Counted from the first letter of the stretch, positions 17,326 to 28,196 are shown. The stretch is DNA of 64,000 nt from Conchiformibius kuhniae DSM 17694 (GCF_000428785.1 NZ_AUAP01000001.1:186001-250000); one strand, 5' to 3'. Translations and numbers: made by a program. Notes: generated by a model not told the origin, from the letters alone.

Positions 17326-18051
17326 ATGGCAGGTCATAGCAAATGGGCGAACATCCAACACAAAAAAGCCCGCGCCGATGCCAAGCGCGGTAAAATTTTT
17401 ACCAAGTTAATCAAGGAAATTACTGTTGCTGCGCGTTTGGGCGGCGGCGACCCCGCGTCCAATCCGCGTTTGCGCTTGGCGATGGACAAGGCTTGGGACG
17501 CGAATATGCCCAAAGACAATGTTCAACGCGCGATTGACAAAGGCACGGGCAATTTGGAAGGCGTGGATTATGTGGAGCTGCGCTACGAAGGTTACGGCAT
17601 CGGCGGTGCGGCGTTGATGGTGGATTGCATGACCGACAACAAAACCCGCACCGTTGCCGATGTGCGCCATGCGTTTAACAAACACGGCGGCAATCTCGGC
17701 ACGGACGGCTGCGTGGCGTTTAATTTCGTGCATCAGGGTTATTTGGTGTTTGCGGGCGCAGACGAAGATGCGCTGATGGAAGCGGCTTTGGAAGCGGGCG
17801 CGGAAGACGTGGTGGCGGACGAGGACGGCATGATTGAAGTCATCACCGCGCCTGCGGATTGGGCGCAGGTGAAAAACGCTTTGGAACAGGCGGGTTTCAA
17901 ATCGGAAGACGGCGACGTTACCATGCGGGCGCAAAACGAAACCGTTTTGACGGGCGACGATGCGGAAAAAATGCAAAAGCTGATTGACGCGCTGGAAGAT
18001 TTGGACGATGTGCAGAATGTTTATACTTCTGCCGTTTTGCAGTTTGATTGA
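17326..18051 (+). CDS. yebC: YebC/PmpR-family protein
   Basis: The 241-residue protein starts MAGHSKWANIQHKKARADAK, the invariant N-terminus of the YebC family, followed by 'GGGDPASNPRLRLAMDKAW'. Members act as transcription regulators and, as more recently shown for some, as translation factors for proline-rich stalls. ATG 17326 follows AAAAGGAA. Monocistronic, ended by a DUS-containing terminator. Confidence 0.95.
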   Translation: MAGHSKWANIQHKKARADAKRGKIFTKLIKEITVAARLGGGDPASNPRLRLAMDKAWDANMPKDNVQRAIDKGTGNLEGVDYVELRYEGYGIGGAALMVDCMTDNKTRTVADVRHAFNKHGGNLGTDGCVAFNFVHQGYLVFAGADEDALMEAALEAGAEDVVADEDGMIEVITAPADWAQVKNALEQAGFKSEDGDVTMRAQNETVLTGDDAEKMQKLIDALEDLDDVQNVYTSAVLQFD

Positions 18052-18065
18052 ATTTGCGCGTCAAA

Positions 18066-18099
18066 AAAACGCTTTTCAGGCAGTCTGAAAAGCGTTTTT
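18066..18099 (+). terminator. DUS-type terminator after yebC
   Basis: AAAACGCTTTTCAG / CTGAAAAGCGTTTTT form a perfect stem around GCAGT. The centre is a DUS variant, TTCAGGCAGTCTGAA (18075-18089). It also faces the convergent gene at 18116. Confidence 0.85.
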
Positions 18100-18115
18100 G
18101 ATTATGGCTACAGTT

Positions 18116-18451
18116 TTAATGGGCGCAAAACTCTACGGTTTCCCAACCACTGCCGCGCAAGGTAATCCGATGCACGCCGTTTTGTTTGGCAACAAATTCG
18201 CATGAACCGCTATCGCAGCCCAAAGAGCGCAGTTGGCTCGGATTGGTGACAATATAACGTGCTGAAATATTGTTTACTTGCAAAGTTTGCCCTGCTTTCA
18301 GCTTCAAGGTAAAGGTGGTATTGCCGTAAGCCTTGCCCGAATAGCTGCCGCAATAACTGCCTTTTGCAAATTTAATCGGCACGGCGGCTTGTGCCGGAAC
18401 TGCCGCCGCAAACAAAACTGCCGCCATGGTTAAAGCCAAAGTTTTCATCAT
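18116..18451 (-). CDS. Small exported protein of unknown function
   Basis: The 111-residue protein has a clear signal peptide (MMKTLALTMAAVLFAAAVPAQA) and a mature part with four cysteines (SYCGSYSG, LGCDSGSCEF, EFCAH) that could form two disulfides in the periplasm. ATG 18451 was preferred because AAGGA is 7 nt upstream. An inhibitor- or lysozyme-inhibitor-like fold is conceivable but unsupported. It is bracketed by two DUS terminators, so it is a single-gene unit. Confidence 0.75.
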   Translation of the reverse strand: MMKTLALTMAAVLFAAAVPAQAAVPIKFAKGSYCGSYSGKAYGNTTFTLKLKAGQTLQVNNISARYIVTNPSQLRSLGCDSGSCEFVAKQNGVHRITLRGSGWETVEFCAH

Positions 18452-18540
18452 CAAAATCCTTTTTCAGAGTTGGAAGAAATCATAAGCATTGATACATTCT
18501 ACTACATCATTGCCCGTTATGCTTGCATTTCATGAAAAAA

Positions 18541-18569
18541 AACGCTTTTCAGGCAGCCTGAAAAGCGTT
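18541..18569. terminator. DUS-type bidirectional terminator
   Basis: AACGCTTTTCAGG / CCTGAAAAGCGTT with A and T tracts on either side. It contains TTCAGGCAGCCTGAA (18548-18562). It ends maeB. Confidence 0.85.
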
Positions 18570-18589
18570 TTCCCATCATAAGCGATTGA

Positions 18590-20875
<2,286 letters not shown>

Positions 20876-20985
20876 AGGGCTGGTTCTTTCTCTGGTCTGA
20901 AAGTGAAAAACGGTTGGAATTGTACTCCCAAACCCGATGGGGCTGAAAGCACCGGCACGATATTTTGCCCATAGCCGCCGCGATA

Positions 20986-21014
20986 TTGCTTAATCAAAGG
21001 TGGGGCGATACAAT
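20986..21014 (+). promoter_or_regulatory. purE promoter
   Basis: TTGCTT (20986-20991), 17-bp spacer, TACAAT (21009-21014), 40 nt before the start codon. Confidence 0.6.
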
Positions 21015-21054
21015 CGGCACATTGTTTTTATAAATCCGAATAAAGGAGTTTGAG

Positions 21055-21549
21055 ATGGCAATCATCGGCATTGTCATGGGCAGCAACAGCGACTGGCCCG
21101 TGATGGAACACGCCGCCCGCGTTCTGACGGATTTCGGCGTGGACTACGAAGCGCGGGTGGTGTCGGCGCACCGCACCCCCGATTTGATGTTTGACTACGC
21201 CAAATCCGCCCGCCGGCGCGGTTTGCAGGCGATTATCGCCGGTGCGGGCGGCGCGGCGCACCTGCCCGGCATGATTGCCAGTCAAACCACCCTGCCCGTG
21301 TTGGGCGTGCCCGTGCCGAGCAAATACCTGCGCGGCGAAGATTCGCTGCTGTCCATCGTGCAAATGCCCAAAGGCGTTCCCGTAGCCACCTTTGCCATCG
21401 GCGAAGCGGGCGCGGCAAACGCGGCTTTGTTTGCCGTGTCGCTGCTGGCGAACCGCGATGCGGACTTGGCACAAAAACTCGCCGGCTTCCGTCAAAAACA
21501 AAGCGATACCGTCTTGGCAATGCAACTGCCGCCCGTTCAGGCAGCCTGA
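21055..21549 (+). CDS. purE: N5-carboxyaminoimidazole ribonucleotide mutase
   Basis: The 164-residue class I PurE converts N5-CAIR to CAIR in purine synthesis. Motifs: GSNSDWPVM (phosphate loop), SAHRTPD with the catalytic His, and AGAGGAAHLPGM. The RBS AAAGGAG lies upstream of ATG 21055. The stop codon TGA (21547-21549) is part of a DUS (TTCAGGCAGCCTGAA, 21536-21550), so the uptake signal writes the last codons 'VQAA'. purK is not adjacent. Confidence 0.96.
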   Translation: MAIIGIVMGSNSDWPVMEHAARVLTDFGVDYEARVVSAHRTPDLMFDYAKSARRRGLQAIIAGAGGAAHLPGMIASQTTLPVLGVPVPSKYLRGEDSLLSIVQMPKGVPVATFAIGEAGAANAALFAVSLLANRDADLAQKLAGFRQKQSDTVLAMQLPPVQAA

Positions 21550-21550
21550 A
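21536..21550 (+). other. DNA uptake sequence spanning the purE stop codon
   Basis: TTCAGGCAGCCTGAA; the TGA within it ends purE. It has no terminator stem, and hemH starts 25 nt later. Confidence 0.75.
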
Positions 21551-21574
21551 AACCCCACTTCCCGCACAAACACC

Positions 21575-22612
21575 ATGAAACTGTTAGACACATTCAACAC
21601 CGAACCGCACATTACCTTTGAACAGCAAAACAAAGTCGGCATTCTGCTGATGAATCTGGGCACGCCCGAACGCCCCACCCCCGAATCCTTAAGCCCCTAC
21701 CTGCGCCGTTTCCTGTCTGACCGCCGCGTGGTGGAACTGCCCGGCTTTTTGTGGAAACCCCTGCTGCGTTTCGCCGTCATTCCCCTGCGCGCCAAACACG
21801 TTGCCGAAAACTACGGGCGCGTGTGGCTGAACGAAGGCTCGCCGCTCAAAGTGTTTACCGAACGCCAATGCGAAGGCCTGCGCCAACGCCTGCCCGACAA
21901 TATTTACATTGAATACGCCATGAGTTACAGCGAACCTTTCGCATCGCAAGCCCTTGCCAAACTCAAGGCCAACGGCGTGGGACGCGTGCTGGTGTTGCCG
22001 CTTTACCCGCAATACGCCGCCAGCAGCACCGGCGCGGCGGTGGACAAAGTGTTGAACGTACTGCTCAAACAGCGCAACCAAATGTCGCTGCGCACCGTAT
22101 CGCGCTTTTACGACCACGAGGGTTACATCAAAGCCCTTGCCGCGCAAATCCGCAACTACCGTGCCGAACACGGCGCGGGCGAAATGCTGATGTTCAGTTT
22201 TCACGGCATTCCGCAAATGCAGCACGACAAAGGCGACCCCTACCCGCACGAATGCCGTAAAACCGCGCAACTGGTCGCCGCCGAACTGGGCTTGGGCGAA
22301 CAGGACTACACCGTTTCTTTCCAAAGCCAGTTCGGAAAAGGCAAATGGCTGAAACCGAGTACGCAGGATTTGTTCGTCTCGCTGCCGAAAAAGGACAAAA
22401 TCAAGAAATTGGACGTGGTTTGCCCCGGCTTTGTTTCCGATTGTTTGGAAACGATGGAGGAAATCGCCATCGCCGGACGCGAGGAATTTTTTGCCAACGG
22501 CGGCGAGCAGTTCCACTACATTCCCTGCCTGAACGACCACCCGCTTTGGCTGGACGCTTTGGCGGATTTGGCGAAAGACAATTTGCAAAGTTGGGTAAGT
22601 TACAGCCTTTGA
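21575..22612 (+). CDS. hemH: Ferrochelatase
   Basis: The 345-residue enzyme inserts Fe2+ into protoporphyrin IX, the last step of haem synthesis. Motifs: 'GILLMNLGTPERPT' at the start, 'YPQYAASSTGA', the catalytic His in FSFHGIP and the acidic 'CPGFVSDCLETMEEI'. ATG 21575 (MKLLDTFNTEPH) was chosen; the longer frame runs back through purE. Downstream of purE with a 25-nt gap, probably co-transcribed. Confidence 0.96.
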   Translation: MKLLDTFNTEPHITFEQQNKVGILLMNLGTPERPTPESLSPYLRRFLSDRRVVELPGFLWKPLLRFAVIPLRAKHVAENYGRVWLNEGSPLKVFTERQCEGLRQRLPDNIYIEYAMSYSEPFASQALAKLKANGVGRVLVLPLYPQYAASSTGAAVDKVLNVLLKQRNQMSLRTVSRFYDHEGYIKALAAQIRNYRAEHGAGEMLMFSFHGIPQMQHDKGDPYPHECRKTAQLVAAELGLGEQDYTVSFQSQFGKGKWLKPSTQDLFVSLPKKDKIKKLDVVCPGFVSDCLETMEEIAIAGREEFFANGGEQFHYIPCLNDHPLWLDALADLAKDNLQSWVSYSL

Positions 22613-22630
22613 TTTGAAAAAGGAAAGCGT

Positions 22631-23089
22631 ATGTCTGCATTATACGAGCGCGATTTTGCCGCGTGGGCGGCGGAACAGGCAGGATTGTTGCGGGCGGGCG
22701 TGATTGACGGGCTGGATTTTGCCAATTTGGCGGAAGAAGTGGAAAGCATGGGAAAAAGCGAACAACGCAGCTTGGAAAACCGCCTGATTGTCCTGATTTG
22801 CCACCTGCTCAAATGGCGTTACCAACCGCAACGGCGCGGCGCATCGTGGCAAGCCACCATTCGCGAACAAAGGCTGCGGCTGCGCCGTTTGCTGCGCGAA
22901 TCGCCCAGCCTGAACAGATACTTGCAAGACCATGATTTTCTTGAAGACGTATGGACATACGCCGTAGCCGCCGCCATTCGCGAAACCGATTTGGACATTT
23001 TTCCCGAACACGCCGTGTGGCCGGTGGAAACCGTTTTGGAAGACGGTTTTCTGCCCGATGCCGTTGGTGGCGAAAGCAATATTGAATAA
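22631..23089 (+). CDS. DUF29-family protein
   Basis: The 152-residue protein begins MSALYERDFAAWAAEQAGLL. The 'YERDFAAWAAEQA' start, 'LDFANLAEEVESMG' and 'LICHLLKWRYQP' are the DUF29 signature. DUF29 proteins are small, helical, of unknown function, often multicopy in cyanobacteria and proteobacteria, and sometimes encoded near toxin-like genes. RBS AAAGGAAA. It lies 19 nt after hemH and 11 nt before glnB, so it is in the same run of genes. Confidence 0.85.
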   Translation: MSALYERDFAAWAAEQAGLLRAGVIDGLDFANLAEEVESMGKSEQRSLENRLIVLICHLLKWRYQPQRRGASWQATIREQRLRLRRLLRESPSLNRYLQDHDFLEDVWTYAVAAAIRETDLDIFPEHAVWPVETVLEDGFLPDAVGGESNIE

Positions 23090-23100
23090 GGATTGCCAAC

Positions 23101-23439
23101 ATGAAAAAAATTGAAGCCGTCATCAAACCGTTCAAGCTGGACGATGTGCGCGAAGCCTTAACCGAAATCGGCATCACCGGCATGACCGTCAGCGAAGTCA
23201 AGGGCTTCGGGCGGCAGCGCGGGCACACTGAAATCTATCGCGGCGCGGAATACGCGGTGGATTTTCTGCCGAAAGTGAAACTGGAATTGGTGCTGCCCGA
23301 TGATTTGGTGGAACGCGCGGTGGAAACGATTATGGACACCGCCCGTTCCGGCAAAATCGGCGACGGCAAAATTTTTATCCTGCCGGTGGAAGAGGTTATC
23401 CGTATCCGTACCGGCGAAACGGCGGAAGCGGCGGTTTAA
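23101..23439 (+). CDS. glnB: Nitrogen regulatory protein P-II
   Basis: The 112-residue PII protein senses 2-oxoglutarate, ATP/ADP and (through uridylylation) glutamine. The T-loop 'RGHTEIYRGAEYAVDFLPK' places the modifiable tyrosine at residue 51, followed by the B-loop 'TARSGKIGDGKIF' and C-terminal 'RIRTGETAEAAV'. No amtB is adjacent, so GlnB rather than GlnK is the likelier name. Confidence 0.93.
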   Translation: MKKIEAVIKPFKLDDVREALTEIGITGMTVSEVKGFGRQRGHTEIYRGAEYAVDFLPKVKLELVLPDDLVERAVETIMDTARSGKIGDGKIFILPVEEVIRIRTGETAEAAV

Positions 23440-23459
23440 CGTTTTAACGTTTGGAACGT

Positions 23460-23474
23460 TTCAGGCTGCCTGAA
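23460..23474 (+). other. DNA uptake sequence between glnB and the DUF456 gene
   Basis: TTCAGGCTGCCTGAA, 13 nt before ATG 23487. No flanking stem. Confidence 0.75.
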
Positions 23475-23486
23475 ATAAGGAAACGC

Positions 23487-23984
23487 ATGACCCTAATCAG
23501 CATCACTTTGATTATTTTAGCATTAACCCTGCTGCTGGTGGGCGCGGCGGGGACGGTTTATCCCGCGTTGCCCGGCCTGCCGGTGATGTTCGGCGGTGCG
23601 TGGCTGCTCGCCTACGCGCAAAATTACCAAGTCATTGAAGCGGCAACGGTTTGGCTGTTGCTGCTGCCGCTCGCATTCGGCATGGCGATGGATTTTGTCG
23701 CCGGTTTGCTCGGCGCGAAATACACGGGCGCAGGCAAACAGGCTTTGTGGGGCGCGTTTGTCGGCGGGATTGCGGGCATCTTTTTCGGCATCGCGGGGCT
23801 GCTGCTGGGGCCGCTTATCGGCGCGGCGGTCGGCGAATTTGCCGCCAAACGCGATTTGCTGAAAGCGGGCAAGGTCGGCATCGGCACGTTTGCGGGCTTT
23901 ATTGTCGGCACGGCGGCGAAAATCGGTGCGGCTTTGGTGATTTTGCTGACGGTGGCGGCGGAATATATTTTGTATTGGTTTTAA
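23487..23984 (+). CDS. DUF456-family membrane protein
   Basis: The 165-residue protein has about five hydrophobic segments. 'GTVYPALPGLPVMFGGAWLLAY' and glycine-rich helices ('GGIAGIFFGIAGLLLGPLIGAAVGEF') are typical of DUF456. ATG 23487 follows AAGGAAA and the DUS. Function unknown. Probably co-transcribed with the next gene 10 nt downstream. Confidence 0.85.
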   Translation: MTLISITLIILALTLLLVGAAGTVYPALPGLPVMFGGAWLLAYAQNYQVIEAATVWLLLLPLAFGMAMDFVAGLLGAKYTGAGKQALWGAFVGGIAGIFFGIAGLLLGPLIGAAVGEFAAKRDLLKAGKVGIGTFAGFIVGTAAKIGAALVILLTVAAEYILYWF

Positions 23985-23994
23985 AGGAAAAACT

Positions 23995-24414
23995 ATGAAG
24001 AGGAAAATCTTGTTATTGGTCTTAAGCTTGGGCGCAACGGCAACGCACGCTGCCGCGCCGCTTTCCTGCAAAACGCTGAAAAGCGGTTTTCACAACCATC
24101 AGCGTTGCGTGTTTGCCGGTAACAGCCTCGAACAAGCCTATCGCGCTTTGCGGAGCCGGTTGGTGCGCGAAAATCCCACCCTTGCACCGGTATTTCCCGC
24201 CAATCTGCCCGCCCAAAGCCAAACCCGCACCCGTAAAAAAGATAACGGAGACTGCGGCATCAACGAACGCACGGTCGAATTTAAACGCGGCAACGGCACG
24301 GCAAGCATGAAAATTAGCGGCGGCAACGACTGTGTGGCGGAAGACGGCTATGAACTGCGCTTGCGCCAAGAGCGCGGTAAAACCATCATTGACCACCATT
24401 CTTACGCATCTTAA
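23995..24414 (+). CDS. Small exported protein, unknown function
   Basis: The 139-residue protein has a signal peptide (MKRKILLLVLSLGATATHAAA) and four mature cysteines (SCKTL, RCVFAG, DCGINER, DCVAEDG), compatible with two periplasmic disulfides. RBS AAAGGAAAA lies just before ATG 23995. It follows the DUF456 gene by 10 nt. I recognise no family. Confidence 0.75.
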   Translation: MKRKILLLVLSLGATATHAAAPLSCKTLKSGFHNHQRCVFAGNSLEQAYRALRSRLVRENPTLAPVFPANLPAQSQTRTRKKDNGDCGINERTVEFKRGNGTASMKISGGNDCVAEDGYELRLRQERGKTIIDHHSYAS

Positions 24415-24443
24415 ACAGCAAATATCCACACCATGTTGCAAAG

Positions 24444-24497
24444 CACAGGGCTGCACATAAAGCACAGCCCGATGTCTTGCCCTGATTCGAACGGGCT
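24444..24497 (+). repeat. Structured dispersed repeat, copy 1
   Basis: CACAGGGCTGCACATAAAGC, then ACAGCCC and CTTGCCCTGATTCGAACGGG. It matches, inverted, 63931-63988 and in part 28197-28233 and 15442-15466. It contains a GGGCTG/CAGCCC hairpin and lies at the 3' ends of two convergent genes. Confidence 0.75.
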
Positions 24498-25306
24498 TAC
24501 AAAACCATCATGCGTTTAAGATAACCGGGCATGGCGGGCGGCTCTTTGATGGCGAGCAGCTCGTCTGCCAAAGCCAAATATGCCTGTGTGCCTTTGGCTT
24601 TTTCGTCATATGCCAAAGCGGGCATGCCGTGGCTGGGTGCTTCTGCCAAACGCACGTTGCGCGGAATGGTGGTTTCCAGCACCCTTTGCCCGAAATAGTG
24701 GCGCAGTTGGCTGCTCACTTCCAGCGACAAGCGGTTTTGGCTGGTAAACATCACAAACACCACGCCCGCGATGTCGAGCTTGGGGTTGATGGTTTGGCGG
24801 ATGCGCCGAATAGTGGAGAGCAAATCGGAAATCCCTTCCAAAGCGTAGTATTCGCACACCATCGGAATCAAAACGCTGTCGGCGGCCGCCAAGCCGTTGA
24901 GCATCAGCAGCGATAAGGTGGGCGGGCAGTCAATCAATATGTGGTCGTAGTCGGCGGCAACGGCAGCAATCGCGTTTTTCAGGCACAGTTCGCCGGCGGG
25001 AAAATCCATCAGGCGCACGTCGATGCCGGTCAAATCGCGGTTGGACGCCAATACGTCATAATGCCCTGTTTCGCTGCGCAGCATCGCGCTGCGGATGTCG
25101 GTTTCGCCCAGCAGGACGTGGCGCGTGCCCGCCGTAAAGGTGTTTTTGTCCACGCCGCTGCCCATGGTGGCATTGCCCTGCGGGTCGAGGTCGATGAGCA
25201 GCACCCGTTTGCCGCGATGGGCGAACGATGCCGCCAAGTTTACGGCGGTGGTGGTTTTGCCCACGCCGCCTTTTTGGTTGCACACGGTCAGGATTTTTTG
25301 TGTCAT
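24497..25306 (-). CDS. parA: ParA/Soj chromosome-partition ATPase
   Basis: The 269-residue ATPase has the deviant Walker A KGGVGKTTTAVNLA at the N-terminus, 'LLIDLDPQGNAT', and Walker B 'DHILIDCPPTLS'. ParA proteins segregate origins together with a ParB that binds parS. It lies 3 nt after rsmG, the classical rsmG-parA order, but no parB follows here; the next gene is convergent. The last residues overlap a dispersed repeat. Confidence 0.93.
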   Translation of the reverse strand: MTQKILTVCNQKGGVGKTTTAVNLAASFAHRGKRVLLIDLDPQGNATMGSGVDKNTFTAGTRHVLLGETDIRSAMLRSETGHYDVLASNRDLTGIDVRLMDFPAGELCLKNAIAAVAADYDHILIDCPPTLSLLMLNGLAAADSVLIPMVCEYYALEGISDLLSTIRRIRQTINPKLDIAGVVFVMFTSQNRLSLEVSSQLRHYFGQRVLETTIPRNVRLAEAPSHGMPALAYDEKAKGTQAYLALADELLAIKEPPAMPGYLKRMMVL

Positions 25307-25309
25307 GGT

Positions 25310-25945
25310 TCAGCCTTTCTGCGGGCGCATCAGCACCATGTGCCGTTCCGCGTTCAAATCCGGTACTTGCAGCCTGTCGATGCGGAACACGTCCACATCG
25401 GCGGGAACGTGTTCCAATTCTTCGTAAGGATACACGCCTTTCATCGCCGCCCAATAGCCGTTTTCGTTGAGCAGGTGCTTGGTCAGGGCGATGAAGTCGT
25501 CCAACTGGGCAAAGGCGCGGCTGGTAACCACATCGACTTTTTTGTCGTGCATCGCTTCCACGCGCCCCGTTGCCACGGTAACGTTGTTCAGCCCCAATTC
25601 AATGACCGCCTGTTGCAAAAACGTGGTTTTTTTGGTGTTTGCGTCCAGCAGGGTGATGTGCAAATCGGGACGGCAGATGGCGGTGGGAATGCCCGGCATG
25701 CCGCCGCCCGACCCTACGTCCATCAGCGTGGCGGCGTCTGCCACATAGGGCAGCAGCGTCAGGCTGTCGAGCAGGTGGTGTCCGACCATTTGCGCTTCAT
25801 CGCGCAGGGCGGTAAGGTTGTAGGTGGCATTCCATTTTTTCAGCAGCGCAATGTATTCCAACAACAAAAGCTGTTGCGCCGCATCCAATTCCAGACCCAT
25901 TTGTTGCAAACCGTTTTTCAGGCGGTTTTTCAAATCGGAACTCAT
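25310..25945 (-). CDS. rsmG: 16S rRNA (guanine-527-N7) methyltransferase
   Basis: The 211-residue SAM-dependent enzyme methylates G527 of 16S rRNA. It has 'LLKKWNATYNLTAL', the SAM loop 'LMDVGSGGGMPGIPTAI' and 'VDVVTSRAFAQL', all typical of RsmG/GidB. ATG 25945 (MSSDLKNRL) was chosen because AAGGAAAA precedes it. Operon with parA. Confidence 0.95.
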   Translation of the reverse strand: MSSDLKNRLKNGLQQMGLELDAAQQLLLLEYIALLKKWNATYNLTALRDEAQMVGHHLLDSLTLLPYVADAATLMDVGSGGGMPGIPTAICRPDLHITLLDANTKKTTFLQQAVIELGLNNVTVATGRVEAMHDKKVDVVTSRAFAQLDDFIALTKHLLNENGYWAAMKGVYPYEELEHVPADVDVFRIDRLQVPDLNAERHMVLMRPQKG

Positions 25946-26082
25946 CGTGTTTTCCTTCAAAACATCTATGGCGCAATGCTAACCCAATTTGTCAAATCAG
26001 GTAAAGCATTCGCGTGCAAAACCCGTGCGCCCAAACTTTGATACAATACCGCTTTTCTGCCAGAATTGAGAAGTCTGTTCCC

Positions 26083-27333
26083 ATGTCGCATTTAGAAACT
26101 TGGATTGGTTTGCGCTATCTGCGTGCCAAAAAACGCAGTGGTTTCATGTCGTTTATCTCGATGATTTCCATACTCGGCATCGCTTTGGGCGTGATTGCGC
26201 TGATTTTGGTGTTGTCGGTGGTCAATGGTTTTCAAAAAGACATTCGCGGTCAGTTGCTGAACATCGCCCCGCATGCCGAAGTGTTTTTCCATCAGGCGCA
26301 GGAAGGGCAGACGTGGCACGCGCTGCAAAAGCAGTTGGACGGCAAACAGGGCATTTCCGCCACCGCGCCGTTTACCGCCAATCAGGCACTGATTGCCAAT
26401 GCGGGCGAAGTGCGCGGCGTGCAGTTGCGCGGGGTGCTGCCCGACACCGAAAAAAAAGTGGTCGAATACGGCAACAACATGCCGCAAGGCTCGTTTGATG
26501 CGCTCAAATCCGATGAATTTAACATTCTGCTGGGCGAAAAACTCGCCGAAGCGGTCGGTGCGGAAACGGGCAACAAAGTTACCCTGATTACCCCCGAAGG
26601 CAACGTTACCCCCGCCGGCGTGGTGCCGCGCCTGAAGCAGTTCAATGTGGCGGGCATCATCAAAACGGGCTTTGACGAAGCGGACGCGACTTTGGCACTG
26701 ATTCATCTGGACGATGCGAAAAAGCTCTACCGTTTGGAAGATGCCCATGTGGGCTTGCGTTTGCGCTTGGACGACCCGCAAAACGCCCCCGCCGTGATGG
26801 ACAAGCTGCTGCCCCCCGCGCAGCGCGACAACCTGACCGTTGTCAATTGGACGGACAACAACCGCAGCTATTTCAATGCGGTGGAAATGGAAAAACGCAT
26901 GCTCACCCTGCTGCTTACCTGCATCATCGTGGTGGCGGCGTTTAATTTGGTTTCTTCGCTGGTGATGGCGGTTACCGACAAGCAGTCCGACATCGCCATT
27001 TTGCGGACGCTGGGGCTGTCGCCCGGCGGGGTGATGAAGATTTTCATCGTGCAGGGCATGGTGGCGGGCTTGCTGGGTACGTTTTTCGGCGTGGTCATCG
27101 GCGTGCTGCTGGCATGGAAAATCGGTGCGGTTGTCGCCTTTGTGGAAGGTCTGTTCGGGGTCAAGCTGATTGCCGCGCAAGTGTATTTTCTCAACTATCT
27201 GCCCAGCGACATTCAGGTGTCGGACGTGGTCGGCGTGGCACTGATTTCGCTGCTGCTGTCGTTTTTGGCAACGCTCTACCCGAGCCTGAGCGCGGCGCGT
27301 ACCCAACCTGCGGAGGCTTTGCGTTATGAATAA
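26083..27333 (+). CDS. lolC: Lipoprotein-releasing ABC transporter permease LolC/E
   Basis: The 416-residue inner-membrane protein starts with a helix after 'GLRYLRAKKRSGFMSFISMI', has a large periplasmic domain and three C-terminal helices with the FtsX-type 'KQSDIAILRTLGLSPGGVM'. With LolD it extracts lipoproteins from the inner membrane for LolA. ATG 26083 was chosen (MSHLETWIGLRYL). Its stop overlaps lolD by 8 nt. Only one permease gene is present, so it probably forms a homodimer (LolF-like). Confidence 0.95.
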   Translation: MSHLETWIGLRYLRAKKRSGFMSFISMISILGIALGVIALILVLSVVNGFQKDIRGQLLNIAPHAEVFFHQAQEGQTWHALQKQLDGKQGISATAPFTANQALIANAGEVRGVQLRGVLPDTEKKVVEYGNNMPQGSFDALKSDEFNILLGEKLAEAVGAETGNKVTLITPEGNVTPAGVVPRLKQFNVAGIIKTGFDEADATLALIHLDDAKKLYRLEDAHVGLRLRLDDPQNAPAVMDKLLPPAQRDNLTVVNWTDNNRSYFNAVEMEKRMLTLLLTCIIVVAAFNLVSSLVMAVTDKQSDIAILRTLGLSPGGVMKIFIVQGMVAGLLGTFFGVVIGVLLAWKIGAVVAFVEGLFGVKLIAAQVYFLNYLPSDIQVSDVVGVALISLLLSFLATLYPSLSAARTQPAEALRYE

Positions 27334-28012
27334 GCAAACCGTGCTTTCCTGCCGCAATGTCGGCAAAACCTATCGGGACGGCACCTTGAACGTGGACGTG
27401 CTGCACGATTTGAATCTGGACATTTATCAGGGGCAGAGCGTGAGCATCATCGGTGCATCGGGAAGCGGCAAATCCACGCTGCTGCACATTTTGGGCGGTT
27501 TGGACACGCCCACTGTCGGCACGGTGTCGCTGATGGGGCTGGATTTGTCCAAGCTCGGTCAGGCGCGTTTGGGCAAGCTGCGTAATCAGTATTTGGGCTT
27601 TGTGTATCAGTTTCATCATTTGCTGGGCGAGTTCAGTGCTTTGGAAAATGTGATGATGCCCTTGCTGATTGGGCGCATGCCCCGTGCCGAAGCCCAAGAA
27701 CGGGCGGCGGCGATGTTGGAAAAGGTCGGCTTGGGGCAACGCTTGCTGCACCGTCCCACCGAGCTCTCCGGCGGCGAACGCCAGCGTGCCGCGATTGCCC
27801 GCGCCTTGGTCAAACAGCCGCAGTGCCTGTTGGCAGACGAACCCACCGGCAACCTTGACCGCAACAATGCCCGCAACATTCTCGACATGATGCTGGAGTT
27901 AAAGCAGGAATTGGGGACGGCGCTGATTGTCGTTACCCACGATGACGAATTGGCGCAGCGTTTCGAGCATACGCTGCACATGCGGGACGGGAAGTTGCAG
28001 TCTGTGAAATAA
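27326..28012 (+). CDS. lolD: Lipoprotein-releasing ABC transporter ATPase
   Basis: The 228-residue ATPase has Walker A GASGSGKST (residues 43-51), the LolD-specific 'YQFHHLLGEFSALENVMMP', signature LSGGERQRAAIARAL, Walker B CLLADEPTGNLD and the H-loop 'VVTHDDELA'. Overlaps lolC by 8 nt, indicating coupled translation. Confidence 0.97.
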   Translation: MNKQTVLSCRNVGKTYRDGTLNVDVLHDLNLDIYQGQSVSIIGASGSGKSTLLHILGGLDTPTVGTVSLMGLDLSKLGQARLGKLRNQYLGFVYQFHHLLGEFSALENVMMPLLIGRMPRAEAQERAAAMLEKVGLGQRLLHRPTELSGGERQRAAIARALVKQPQCLLADEPTGNLDRNNARNILDMMLELKQELGTALIVVTHDDELAQRFEHTLHMRDGKLQSVK

Positions 28013-28033
28013 TTTAAATTAAAATAAATAGTT

Positions 28034-28075
28034 ATGCGTATGCGTATGCGTATGCGTATGCGTATGCGTATGCGT
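28034..28075 (+). repeat. Hexanucleotide tandem repeat (ATGCGT)7
   Basis: Seven perfect copies of ATGCGT lie 22 nt after lolD and 215 nt before the wza-like gene. A short frame of 42 codons (28034-28162) starts with the repeat as Met-Arg pairs, but has no ribosome-binding site. Slipped-strand changes would alter spacing in multiples of 6. Confidence 0.95.
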
Positions 28076-28196
28076 TGCGGGCGTGGCGGCGGTGCCGGTG
28101 TGCGTGCATGGCGACACGCCCCGTGCTTTTGCTTCCGGTGTCGCGGCGGTGATACAATGTAAAGGTTGGCGCACGGGTTGCCCGCGCAGCCTCATG

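Noticed and set aside
26092..27366. Reverse-strand ORF of 424 codons opposite lolC
   Set aside because: Shadow frame; LolC and LolD motifs are unambiguous on the forward strand.
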